Assembly (NCBI RefSeq): GCF_030272615.1 | Contig: NC_081414.1 | Coordinates: forward strand, 912,149,009 to 912,213,008 | Reading direction: 5' to 3' | Origin: Cryptomeria japonica | Taxonomy: Eukaryota > Streptophyta > Pinopsida > Cupressales > Cupressaceae | Length of the DNA stretch: 64,000 nt | Shown here: positions 48,895 through 61,169 of the stretch, piece by piece | Position numbering within the stretch: the stretch's first letter is position 1 | Layout: each line of letters begins with the position of its first letter | Translations under genes and position numbers: made by a program | The notes under the pieces: model-generated | What the model was told of the DNA's origin: nothing | Seen by the model: only the letters and a program-made list of their open reading frames with translations | The model's database searches: none

Positions 48895-51800
48895 CTAACA
48901 TAAATATCTATGTTTATCTTTCAACCTGTCCTCTTCTGTCAACACTATGTTTGATTGTTTGAAAGTCCTCGAAAATGGTGATCTTGATTTATGCTCCCAA
49001 ATGCTATATATTGAAAGCATTTTTACATGAACATCTGTTGTTGATCTCTTTATAGTTCTCACTCCCAATTCTATCAACAGCTCTGATCGCCCATCCGCCA
49101 ATAGCCTTCTCCATTCCAACCATCTATTCCCCACATATATATCTACCTCACTGGTTCTGGTACCTCCGGTTGCTCCACCTATGGCTTCGGAATTCCTCCA
49201 GACCAGTAATTTGGGATTCAAATTTATAGTTGTTCCATCAGCAGTTTCTTCTGTTCGTTGAAACAATACAGTTTCTAGTTCAAAGCATTCCTCCAAATTC
49301 CATCTCATTCCTGCCTTTTCAATTACCATGTGAACCGCGTCCTGAGAAAAACTGTGACCCTGCAAAACAGAACACAAATCTCATTATCCTCAAACAATAT
49401 AACCATTCTCCTACATCTAAAATAGTACATTTTAAATTTAATTTGTCAGTTGTTGCACAAGACGTGATTTCCTCAATTGCCTTGCATGGTGCTAATAGTC
49501 AAGACAAATATAGTATATGATAAGCTGGAGGTGACAGTCGATTTCCTCCACCAAGTCCACTGGTGAACTAACAAATGCAATGAAGTGGAATATGTATCAA
49601 GAGATCCACAGAGAAAAGGAAAAACTAGTTTGGTCTTGTTTGAGAATCAATTCTAATTTAAGTTTAGTTTCTGATGCAATACCCATGTCTGTGATGCAAG
49701 TGACATAGAATAGGTCCAAATCTTCCTGTTTATGAAGGAACCAGCCAGGTCATAAGCAGCGAGAAGGCGCATGCCAAAATCTATGGGCAGATGTTTCCAT
49801 GCAATCCAACTCCATTGCATCCATGCCAAGTCCAGAAAGAGTTTATTATATAAATTTTTCTCCTCCTCTAAGACTTGCTTCTCTTTACCTTCCCTTCTGC
49901 ATAGCAAATGAACTCCACCCTTTTTGCCCCATAATCGTGGATGTGGATGTGATGGGTGTGCCCAAATACAAATCCTGTCTCCATCTTGCAAGCTTCTAAC
50001 GAAATCATGCTTTTCACTGCAAATGAAAAGATGAAGTTCATCTCTACCATTTTCGCTACTATCTTCACCTCTGTTCCTCACAATTTGAATTCTTAAGACT
50101 TCGAATCCACCTCTGATAACAGTGGCATCAATACCACTGTGCTTCTCATATGAAATAAAGCAGAAAATAACTCCTACGCATCTCATGTTCTGGTCCATTG
50201 AAATATGAATATCCATCAAAGGTAAATTTGAACTAGTGTACTTGTCCATTTTATTTTGGATTTGATGATCAAGCCACTCTGGAATTTCATTTCCATAGAA
50301 AATTAATTCCCTTCCCTGTCATACAAAAGCAGGTTCATCACAAGCATGAGACATGAATACTCTTTGATATGGATAATTTTCTGCTAGAACATGGTTTTCC
50401 ATCAATAAAAATGACTATCAAGAAATGCAATAAAGATGGTAACTGTTGAATGACTAAGGACAGAAGTGATTTTAAAAGTTACGACACACCAGGTTACAGA
50501 TTCAATTGTTGTTCTTAAAATTCAGCAAAATATCTTACAACATAAATTTACCAATAATTTCTTCATGGAAAACAAGAATGACGAATAAACGGTACGCTAA
50601 TCGGAATAGTTATATGATAATTGCTTTTTCAGTCAACAAAATTCTATGTTTCTCATTATAGGTTCAATACTGACATCTGTTGCAACATTGCTGCCATCAA
50701 TCTTTAGAAAAACAGAAACTAATGTGTATTATCACAATCATAGTTCACTTCAACACCCTGATGATTTATTAGAAATTTCAAATGTGGACAATGCTTCAGA
50801 AATTGTTGAGGTTTCCAATCATCATTTATACCATGCTGTAAGCCTAATCAAGTTCTAGTGTCCTGGATGGCAATACTGCTGCCTATTAGATTTCAGTAGC
50901 TTCAGCAATTATTGAATTTTCAAGACAAGTATCAGAAACACAGTCAGATGTTAATTATCCTTCAGCCATCTCAAAGGTTTATGATAGAATGGAATCCATT
51001 ACTGAAGCAAAATATATCTAAGAAAACAGAGAACGCAGACAGGGTCTACCTTAGCCCAATTCTGAAGTTTAGAGACTATGATACCAGTTCCACCAAGGTG
51101 TAGTCTTCCCAATGACTTCAATGAATCCAAACCTGTGATATCTGTGCTCTTAAGGCTCTTACATCCCGTTATATTGAGGTCTACCAAAGCCTGCAAAGAT
51201 CCCAGTCCAGGTACACATTCCAATTCCTCACAGTTGTGCAGCAATAGAGTCTCCAAACATTTCATGTCCGAAATGTCTGAGACTCTACTCAACCTTTTAC
51301 AATTACTTACATCAACATGCACCAGACTTCCTGGAAGGCGTGGCAATTCTAGAAGCTCTTCACAACCACGAAGAATCAGTTTAGTCAATTTATGTAGGTA
51401 TTTAATTTTCACGGGTAACATGCAAAAGTTGTTGTATTCTAGATGGACAGCCTCCAGAGACATCAGCGATGCAAACTGTACAGGTAGCATCTTCAGTCCA
51501 CAAGAACTTGCTTCTAGAACTTGCAGTGCTCTTAGACCAGATAAGTTTCCAGGAAGCCTCATGAGATTATAAATTCCATTTAATTTTAAGATCCTAAGGT
51601 TCTCAAAGTTTCCAAAACTTTCAGGAAGTTGCAGTAAATTGCAGCAAAAAGAGAGATTGAGTTCTTCAAGATGGCGAAGTTTCCCAATTTCTTCAGGTAA
51701 GCAAACAAAACCAGATGAGTCCATGTCTAAAATACGCAAGCGATGGAGGGTCCCAAGGGAGCTTGGCAATCTCTTCAAAGCAGTGGAGTTGCTTATAGAC

Positions 51801-54800
51801 AATTTTTCCAAGAGGAACATGCCTGCAAAGAAATCTGGCATCTCAGATATTGAAGTAGATATCAATAAAAGCTCTCTCATTGAGGTAAGATTTCCCAAAT
51901 TGTCTGGCAGCATAGTAAGACTAGTACAATGAGAAAGGTTTAGCTTTTTTAGCGAAACAAGTCCTGAAAAGCTATGTGGAAGTTCCTTGAGATTTTGACA
52001 ATTTGACAAATCCATAAACTCTAGCTTTTCTAGACTGCCAATTGACTCGGGTAATGTTGTTATCCTCATACAACCATGCAATTCCAATTTTACCAAAAAC
52101 CGTAGCTTCAAAAAATCTGGAAGTTTCTCAAGCTGGGAGCACTCACTGAGATTCAAAACTTTAAGATTCTTGGGTGCCTGCAAATCAAAGTGTGTATTAG
52201 GACATAATTGTTAGCAAGAAAACCATCAACCAAGACATAGAAGATAACCAGGATGAAATTACCTTTTGATGAAATTGGTCATCCCAAACTTGCTTGATGC
52301 TGCTTTGGGGCAATTCTAGAACTGCCATTTTCTTCATTTTCAGTTCTACAGGTAAACAGTCCAGAGAACAACACTTCCACCTTAGCCATATCAATTGTGA
52401 GGTTAGCTTTCTGAAATCTCCTCCTATAATTGTGTTACTAACTGAAAGCAGACGTAGGTTCTGCATTGGCTCAAAATCTTCTGCACTCCAAACTTTCCAC
52501 TTATGAGAATCATAGATGATACCTTGAACACTTCTTGATACCTGTTGCATAGACGGGCCTTGTCAGTTGCATTGCATGGAAAGCTGGCAAAAAGAGGCAC
52601 AGACCAAAGTTTTCTTTCTAAGAACTCATTGGTTTACCAATTGTTATAAGAACAATGTTGACTTTTCCCTTTTTGTTTGCAATTCACATCTGAGGCTTTC
52701 CTCCCAACCAGTTTTTAATTTATATTCTTTTTAGTTTGGGTTGGACTCTGGCCATGACTGACCATGTATTCCTAGAACATAACAAGAATATTTTTCAATC
52801 ATATCAAGATATAGAACTAGTAAAGTTAGTTTCCCAGCCGCTACTAGAAGATTTACCCATGTAAACAAAAGATCGTAGGCCATTCACATTAGGAAGAACT
52901 TTAGCTAGTTTTTTGAAAATGACTTTTTCTGACTGGGTAAATCTTCCACTACAAGGAAAATAATTTCTGCAGAGGAAAATCATATTGATATAAAACTAGA
53001 TGAGGACTATGCAGTTTTTCAGATCTTATATCCATATATTTCCAATGTCAGGATTATATTTACAGCATTAGAATAACATCCATCGGAGCAGTACAAGTTT
53101 CTGATTATTAGCAAACGACATGGTAATAGGTTAATATATGACTATACCAGAAATGAGAAAACACAGTAACAATTTATGATTAGTTTTATGACATCATCAT
53201 GTAAAGATTTTGAGAGAGAAAATTACCAAATGATCTTTTAAAGCTTTTCTAACTTCCTTCTCATCCCACAATCTGCTGCGTCTGCCAGGATCAGCATGAT
53301 TCTGCTTTCTCACAATTGCCCGTCCCATATCCCGAAGAATGTCATGCATTTGCAACCGATCATCAAAAGTGAACTTTACAAGAGATTTGGCATGAAGATT
53401 GTGTATAGCCAAGTTCGCAGACCATCCAGAACTTTCCCAAATGCTCAAGACTTTGGATTTCTCACTTCCAATGAAGAAACATGCAATATCAAGAAAGATT
53501 TGTTTTTCTGTTTCATTCAGATTATCATAGCTAATTATTAGCCTTTCCTCCATTTTAGTAATTTCACCATTTTCTAACTGTTTTAAGACTTCAATCCAGA
53601 TTTTGGAGTCTTTTTTGTCATACAAAAGCCTAGCTATAACCTCGATAGTTAGAGGAAGCCCTTGGCAGGCCTTCACAACCTTCTCAGTTAGGTCTGGATA
53701 GTTTTTACTGGGAAACTCTTGAGAGAAAGCATGCCGACAAAACAACTTCAGAGCTTGATCATAGTTGAGCTCATCTACATGATAGGGTATATGATTATGC
53801 TTCCTGCCCAGCACATTTGTGTCTCTAGATGTTACAATGACTCTTCCCTGAAGATGAAACCATTGTTCTAACAGTTCATCTAAAACATCTCGATCATCAA
53901 CATCATCGAGAACCAGAAGTGCATTAGTAATACTTAGAGAATCTTTTCCCATCCAGCTGTCTCCTTCAGCAGGATTATTGTTTTTATATACCATATTGTT
54001 TACTATTTTCCTTCGCAGTTCAGTGTGTTCAGTGTTTCTAACATCTGATAAAAAGTAACTGACACTGAAATTGAAACATATGCTGTTGAACACTGCTGTT
54101 GCAAGAGTTGTTTTACCTGTGCCGCCCATTCCATAAATACCCACTATTATCAGTTTTTCATCGGATTCCATTTGTAATAAGGTAATCACCTTTGCCACAC
54201 GTTCCTCAAGTCCAACAGAGAATTTAGGAAGTTGTCTTGTTGTTTGCAGCTTTCTAAGAATCTGTGATGTCACAATATCGACAAGTTTCCCTTCATATCT
54301 GCATAGATAAAATATTAATAAGCTGATGTGTACCTGCAAAGTATCATTTTAACAGACCTAAAGAAAGCCAAATCTGGACATGAAATGTAATGTCCCCTGA
54401 GGATGAATTATATGAGGTAATGCTTTCCTAAAAGTTAAAACATAACTAATAACAAAAAATCGATTTAGAAATATAAAGAAACATTGCAGTTGCCTACTTG
54501 TCCTAGCTAACAGATTGAAATAGTCAGCCTCTTTTAACCAAATGATCCACTCTATGACTTTTTAATAGGGTAGTAAGGAATCTATTGGATCCCTAATCTT
54601 GTTCAAAGAATACAAATACAAATACATTTCAGAGGCAGTCTACAAAGTTGGTAAGCATCTTGTTCATGTTCATTGGTGATTATATATATGATCTTTGGAT
54701 ATTGCAAATTGATTTTGCTTCCAATTATTTCATGCTGTTGCTTCTAACAATTTCCCATTTCCCAAATGGGAGATTTTATCCAACTAGGGATCTTTAGCAT

Positions 54801-56327
54801 AAAAAGATCCTTTTATCATCCAAGCACATATTCAACCCTCCACAGGTCAACATCCACTTTGATAGCATAAGAAATTGTCCGAGCCTTACCAATCACGATC
54901 ATGTTTTTCTTTGTGCTCTCTTGTTCTAGTCCGGCTCTTGCAGCTCTGTTCTTCTTGATCATTTGATTGTTCAAAATCAAGTTCTTCAAGATATCACTTT
55001 TACTGATTTAACTCTTAACTCAGACCAAATCAGGCTGTTAGATTCAATCCTTGAACCGATGTCTAACCACTTGGAGGTCACCTACTTGAATTGGTATTTA
55101 ACTCTTTGTAGTTGTTTGGTCCAATACAAGGAATACTTGGTACTTCAAATTTATCTAACCAAGAATTTTCTTTTAGGTACTTTCTTCCATAAATATATGA
55201 TTGAAGGCCAAGATACACACTGTGAATAGGATGCGATATATTTTAACATAATTTTAGGCCAAAGTGGTCATTAGCACCTATCAGAGTTTCTAACCAATTT
55301 AGAACTTGGTTTCTATTGGTATCCAGATTGAAAGTATATTCTGCATACCAAATTTGAATTCCTTCGATTTAAGAGGTCATACAATAGGTTAGGGTTGCAA
55401 ATATGCCTGTAATTGTGTCTAATATCATTGCATATCAGGCAAGTTATAAAATATATATTTCATTTTCTACTTTTCCGAGTTACACATCTCAAACTTTTTG
55501 CCATTCCTAAGGGTCTTTGGATGGGTTCATCTACTGGTTTTACTGGGTAGACCGATTGAGTTGGTTGTATGCAGATAAGGGGAATTTTCTATTCAGGATT
55601 GATGATTTTTATAATAACGGAGTTTCTTCTTGTATTGAATTCTGCTCTCATTCTAAAGGTTGTGAATAATATTGATTCGGAGGTTTCATTTCACATTATT
55701 GAAGACAATTATTTTCTTCCATATCATTCTCCAAGTGGCAATAACTAGCTTTCAGTGCCCATCTCGCAATTTTCTTTTCCTATGATTATTCAAGTCCAAA
55801 ATTTCAATATGGTCACAAAGAAATAATACAGTTGAAAATACTAACCATTACTATCAAAATAACAATACCTACCCATGAAAATCGTCAGGGAGAGACCATC
55901 CCGAGAAACTACAGGCTTCATATAAAGCTCTGCACCACTTCTGCACGGTATCTTCACTGTATCTGAGTGAATCCTTATGTTGTTGAAAAGCTTGAGCAAA
56001 AGGGCCCGTCTGATGGCGAACTTGTTGTGGCTCAACATCATAGAATATGGGTATCATAATATTCTTGGATTCCACCATCATTACCACTTCATTGAGGCAC
56101 CATACAGAGTAAGCATAGTTTTTTGAGAAAATGGGGATCACAATACGTGAATTCTGTATAGCTTGTTCTAAGCTCAAATTGATATGGTTTCCTCTTTCAA
56201 GCGTCTCCTTGTCCAGAAATACATTGACTTGTGCCGCAGTTAATCTATAGTAGAGATGATCTACTAAAGTTTTTCTTGTGTCTGGCCCTCTGAAGCTCAG
56301 GAACACATCGAATTTTCTGTTGGCCAT
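48895..56327 (-). CDS. TIR-NBS-LRR (TNL) immune receptor with post-LRR domain, apparently intact
   Basis: Intracellular plant immune receptor; the TIR domain is an NADase when activated by the NB-ARC/LRR part. Proposed exons: 56,327-55,873 (TIR), 54,298-53,227 (NB-ARC), 52,541-52,263 (linker, first LRRs), 52,177-51,050 (LRRs), 50,315-49,683 (post-LRR domain) and 49,359-48,895 (tail). All five introns are GT-AG with consistent phase, giving about 1,343 residues. TIR: FDVFLSFRGPDTRK and WCLNE with the catalytic Glu. NB-ARC: P-loop GMGGTGKTT, ALLVLDDVDD, GRVIVTSRD, CQGLPLTIEV, FLDIACFF and MHD in LQMHDILRDMGR. About a dozen LRRs such as LEFMDLSNCQNLKELP. Post-LRR (C-JID type): LIFYGNEIPEWLDHQ. 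The last exon is less sure; the protein may instead end at a stop at 49,653. No stop or frameshift was seen in any exon. Confidence 0.88.
54299..55872 (-). other. TNL intron 1 (1.57 kb)
   Basis: Separates the TIR and NB-ARC exons, as in most TNL genes; donor CATGG|GTAGGT, acceptor TATGCAG|A. No mobile element or other gene was recognised inside it. Confidence 0.8.
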
Positions 56328-56377
56328 GATTAGGCTTCTTAATGCTGAACTAAAGCAGGCCGGTCTACACTCTGTAA

Positions 56378-56385
56378 TATTTATA
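56378..56385 (-). promoter_or_regulatory. TATA box of the TNL gene
   Basis: TATAAATA on the minus strand, 51 bp upstream of the ATG at 56,327. This would put transcription start near 56,350 with a short leader. The in-frame upstream codons (back to 56,444) would then be promoter, which supports the start at 56,327. Confidence 0.5.
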
Positions 56386-56444
56386 GTTCCTGCTGGAATA
56401 CAGGCATTGCATTCAATTTGTCTATAAATTTTCTTTCTCTTCAT

Positions 56445-57120
56445 TATTAATTCATATTGAAAAAAATCAGTACATCTTTCTTTAAATTATATATTTTAAT
56501 ACTTTTAATTTATTGGACCAAATGTCAATGGAATACATGTCCACTATTATATATCATAGATATTGAATTTATTATATACTCTATTGAAAGCGGGTGAACT
56601 GTCTTTTTTTTAGCCCCAGTTTTTCTCCTCGCAGGTCGCGTATTTGAATAGGCTTACGCCGGTTTCAGACCTGGTGCAGCATATTGAAAAACAATTATGT
56701 TGAACTGTGTCTTTCAGACCATGTGAGTAGGTCTTATACCCTCTTAATCTTCTTCCCCATTACCAAGCCGCTTCTTTAATTCTAGAATAAAACTCGTTTT
56801 GTTGGGTGTTCATAATCTGTCACATCCCTTAAAGCAACCTGTAAAAATCGCTGAGGGATTGTTGGCAATGCCTTAAAGAGGCATGGTGCCCATATGCAGG
56901 AAGGCAAAGCAAGCCTCAGAGACCTACTTAATTTTGACTTCTCAGATACCTAATTAATTTTGATTGATGTATGTTTGACGGATCATGTTGAAATTGAAAT
57001 GAATGAATGGATGCTTTTAAACCGTCTATGGAACCCACAGATAAACCAGCCTATGAATGAATGTTGAGTAAAGGCAGGGTTGTCCATCAAAGCATAAAAT
57101 TATAGAAGCTTGTCAGGGAA
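56445..57120. other. No gene seen; region upstream of the TNL promoter
   Basis: AT-rich in its first half. No recognisable frames. Confidence 0.5.
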
Positions 57121-57255
57121 AAGGATGCTGCCAGTATGGGCACCACGTGAAGGTAAGGGACTTCACAACTTGTGTCTAGCATTCCTGACAAGGATGCTGC
57201 CAGTATGGGCACCACGTGAAGGTAAGGGACTTCACAACTTGTGTCTAGCATTCCT
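57121..57255. repeat. Perfect 69-bp-period duplication
   Basis: Two copies (57,121-57,186 and 57,190-57,255) of a unit beginning aaggatgctgccagtatggg and ending ctagcattcct are identical over 66 bp by eye. A partial third unit (gttagggacttcataacttgtgtctagcattt) follows at about 57,269. Identity implies a very recent event. Confidence 0.95.
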
Positions 57256-57421
57256 CCAGCTTATGCAAGGTTAGGGACTTCATAACTTGTGTCTAGCATT
57301 TCTCCAGCTTATGCCATAGTGAGATCTTTCGAATAGGATTCTCTTTCTTTTGCCATCCAACAGAGAATAGAGAACAAAGTTAACAAGTGCAAGAAAAATC
57401 TTGTCAAGTCTAGAGTTTAGA

Positions 57422-57610
57422 AGGATAGACAAAGCATGCAAATTGTTTGACAGAATGCCTAAAAGAAAGGGGGTTTCATGGGATGCGATGATGGTTTGGA
57501 GTTGTTGAAAAGGCTTTGAAAATTTTCCAGAAAATGTAATTGGTAGGTGAAAAGCCAGGCTCCGCAGTAGCTGCCAGCATACTCCCAAATGAGAGCTTGG
57601 TGTCGCTAGG
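57422..57610 (+). pseudogene. PPR gene fragment
   Basis: The plus strand reads RIDKACKLFDRMPKRKGVSW (57,422-57,481), the end of one pentatricopeptide repeat and the start of the next in the plant PLS class (pattern ARKLFDEMPxRxVVSWNAMI). The frame breaks by a stop in the next repeat and resumes in another frame near 57,560 with VAASILPNESLVSL, a typical L/S-repeat segment. PPR proteins bind organelle RNA. Only about 60 residues are recognisable, with no start, no other repeats and no DYW end, so this is a relic. The 137-codon open frame on the opposite strand is its antisense shadow. Confidence 0.6.
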
Positions 57611-57625
57611 CTAGATGCTAAACCA

Positions 57626-60606
57626 CAGTGTTGTCGTTCATTATAAATGATAATGGATTGTTCATTCAAATATACATTGTCAAAAATAGTCAATTATGCG
57701 ATGGGTTTTGAATAAGAGATTTATCCTTTTTGTTTAAGATTATATTGTGACAAATTATTTAAGGCATGTGTTTATGATAATGTATGAATGACATTATTAA
57801 GTTAGCAAATATTGATATGATTATGTGAACAATAATTGTAATATTTCTATTTGGACAAAGTGTAGAGATTAGTTACGATGGTTCCTAAGTAAGGTTATAT
57901 ACATCATTAAATAGTGAAACTTTAATGTCAAGATCAAATTAAATATTTATTGGAGAGATGAATATAATATTATAATGTAGTACAATATTCTTGTAATTTA
58001 GGGATATCCGTTATGTCTATTATGTGTCCCCTATTATTATTGTATAAATGTAGAAGTGATAAATGGGTAATGCATCATTGCAGAACTTTAATCAAGTTTG
58101 AATTTCATACTCGTGGACATTGATAATCTATCATGTAGAAATTATAGCAAAGTACGCCATATCATGATCATAACATCGATACAAACTTGATGATCGTGAC
58201 CTTCACCATAAATCCTTAGGAATGGGTTATAATGGAAGGGTGTCATGTTGTAAATGATACCTTCCAATGTATTAGTGACATGCTTAATTAGAGTAGTGAA
58301 GGAGCTCAATCATATAATATGATACCTATTAGGTGTCGTTTATTCTTGTGTGCTAGCCAATAAAATCTCACACGAATTTGCATTACAATATAACTTTTGG
58401 ATGTGATAATTATGAATTCAATATGGAAACTTCATCTTAATGTATACAATATATGACATGGTGTCATGGACAAACGATTATGTATAGTTCATGCAAACTA
58501 TGATAATTCTTGTTAAATAAATAACCTAACTTCACTATTATGGAGATGAACCTTTAGGATATAATGAGGAAAATTTACTAACTAAGAACTTATGGTAATC
58601 AAAGGATAATAATTTGAATAACTATATGTTCGAATTTTAAGAGAAACAAGATGGCAAATCTAGTTATAGATGAATTCTTTAGGTATAAGATAACCTTATG
58701 ATATGAATCGAGCATAAGATATAATTTGTATAAGTCTCGGCTCTTGGTTATATAATATTGTGAGGGTGACTTGTATAGTGGCACTATAACCACACCTTAC
58801 TAAATATATCTCTAATGCTAAAACTTTGTACTTTGACAATCTTTTAATACCACGGTAAAGACCCTTTATATGATTGAAAGGTCTATCAACCTCTTAAAGA
58901 TGAGATACCAGATATAAGAATTATGATGTGAAGTAAGGATGGGTGTTATAATTAAATTAGATTTATTCTATATTAACTATGTTATTATGCCTAGTTTATG
59001 TGTAGGGATTTGATTTGGACAAGTTGTCCTTATAAGTGCCTGTTGTCTAGGTTGTATCATTGAAGATAGGTGATGGTTCACTACTGATTTAATTATAAGA
59101 TGTTACAATTGTGACCACAAAATATAAATAAGTTGGAGATCTTAATCAAAGTAACGCCCATCCTCACATTGAACCAATATATTATAGTAACATCGTATAT
59201 GTGTTCTTATTGTTTTCTTTACATGGTCTTGATTCATTACTTGACCATCCTTGGTTCCTCAAGAGTGATAGTATGTCAAGGATTGCAAAACCTCAAGGCA
59301 TATATCTCACTCATTTATGAAACAAAATGGTTGGAGAGTATTTATATAGATTACCTTAACTTGGGAATAGGGTTGGCTTTCTCTGCATATTGTTAAGCAC
59401 TTAATCATAGTTGATAATTAGTGAAAGGAATCCTAATAGTTAGCTATGAAATTTGACTACCATTATTTAATAAGATTGGATATTATGTGGGTATTAATGT
59501 AAATTGAGCTAAAATATATATAGCGCTATATCTTATTAAGCTTCAACCTAAGATGATACAATAATTATCATATGCATTGATATAAATACATAGCATTGTA
59601 TTCATTGTGGAAAACTCTAAATGGTTGTGTACTCCTACATTGGGGTATACATGACCAATAAACTAAGCAAGTTGGAAAAGTATTAGACATAACAATATTG
59701 GTCAACTAAGTATTGGAAAAGCCTATTGTAATGGCAATTCATGTAGGAAGCTCAGTTAATGTTAGTTTATCTTCCATTCTTAATGATATAATAAGAATCT
59801 TTCATTCTTAATGATATAATAAGACATATTATTGTTGGTTAACATATTTGTCACTTCTATTTTATACTCTTTTGCCCATGTCAATGACAATCTGACCAAC
59901 AGTTGAGTTGCTTGCAATGGTATTTACAAGTTCTCTCTGCTTGTTTTACAAGGCACAACTACCTTCAGATGATTTACAATGAATAGAAACAAAGGGTATG
60001 CTTTTCACCATAAAGCAGAAAAGGCAAACCAACACCTACCCATAACCATGAAAGTAGATGTAGAAGATTGATTTTAGAATGAAGTGAATGTAGATAAATG
60101 ACACAAAGTTTACTTATTCCACACTCACAAATGATATCCAGGGAAAGAAAGAGCAACATAACCCTTTAATAGATGATTTAATCTAAATTCAAAGTTTCAA
60201 AATTAAATACATACACAATCCGTTATAATAGGATGACATTGAAAGCAATTGCAAAGAAACACAATTCGTTACAATTTAAAGAAAAAGTATCAAAATTCAA
60301 AGATTCAAAAACATCTTCATAATTCTTTCCATATCAAAATCTGAGTTCACGGATTCAATATCATATACCATAAAATTGTGCATAAGAAAAAGCTATATTG
60401 TCTTTTCCCCCCCTTCCTCCTTTTTTTTTTATCTATACTATCATATGTTTATACTAAAAATCCCCTTTTTTCCGTTTCCAAGAAACGGTCCATTTCATAG
60501 TAACCGTCTTTGAAAATGACCGCCTTTAAACATATTTAAGGAAAATGAAATTATCAGAAAACCCTATTAAAAGCACTAATCCTTGCATTATAAACATCTA
60601 CTAGCT
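57626..60606. other. No gene seen
   Basis: Three kilobases of AT-rich DNA. The only structure noted is a 28-bp direct duplication (ttcattcttaatgatataataaga, near 59,773 and 59,801) and a pyrimidine run (cccccccttcctccttttttttttt) near 60,408-60,430. No frame over 90 codons. Confidence 0.55.
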
Positions 60607-61050
60607 TTACACTTCTTCATTAGGCATTGGGTTCTGACTTACAATCTGATTGTCAATCCTCTCAGCCTTTGTGTCCTCTTCGATGAGCACCCAGAGGACG
60701 GCTGAAAATTCATCTTCATCTTCATCTTCTATAAGCTCTCGAGCAAGGTCGGTCAAGTCGAAAAGGATGTCGTCCTGCATGTGCTCCACATCTGGCTGAA
60801 TCATGGGTCCGTTCCCTTTAAGCACTGTTGACGTGTGTTTTGACACACCCACCACACTAGTACATTCAAAGCTGATTTTCGACGATCGTTTGTCGGATTT
60901 TCGACGAGTTTTCGTTGGAGTGTCGACAAAATCCACCGTCGAAAACTCGGCGTCGGATTGGTCGACGATGCCATGCCCGTTGGAAATTCGACAATCCAAT
61001 GGACTCTGCCGATGGTCAAAGAAGTTGTCGGTCGAAAGCTTGGTATTCAT
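60607..61050 (-). CDS. Unrecognised small acidic protein (possible)
   Basis: An ATG at 61,050 opens 147 codons to a stop at 60,607; an ATG at 61,104 would add 18. The protein begins MNTKLSTDNFFDHRQSP, has a basic middle (KTRRKSDKRSSK) and an acidic C-terminal half (LTDLARELIEDEDEDEFSAV). The DNA is richer in C+G than its flanks and contains repeated tcgac and cgtcga phrases. No domain is recognised. It lies beside the ~130-bp repeat family and may belong to the same mobile element. An ordinary host gene is possible but unsupported. Confidence 0.35.
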   Translation of the reverse strand: MNTKLSTDNFFDHRQSPLDCRISNGHGIVDQSDAEFSTVDFVDTPTKTRRKSDKRSSKISFECTSVVGVSKHTSTVLKGNGPMIQPDVEHMQDDILFDLTDLARELIEDEDEDEFSAVLWVLIEEDTKAERIDNQIVSQNPMPNEEV

Positions 61051-61169
61051 CGTAATTCTGATGATGATCATTTTTATAAAAAAAGGTAAATATAAAAGAG
61101 CCATCGAAGGAAGGAAGTTCTTTCAATTTTTCTAATGTCCATCGGGCCTTATAAGTATCATGCAATTTT

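Noticed and set aside
51078..51572. 164-codon plus-strand frame
   Set aside because: Antisense to the TNL LRR exon.
57280..57693. 137-codon open frame on the minus strand
   Set aside because: It is antisense to the recognisable PPR fragment and shows no domain of its own.
60405..60432. Pyrimidine tract as a polypurine tract of a minus-strand retroelement
   Set aside because: No LTR start follows on the expected side.
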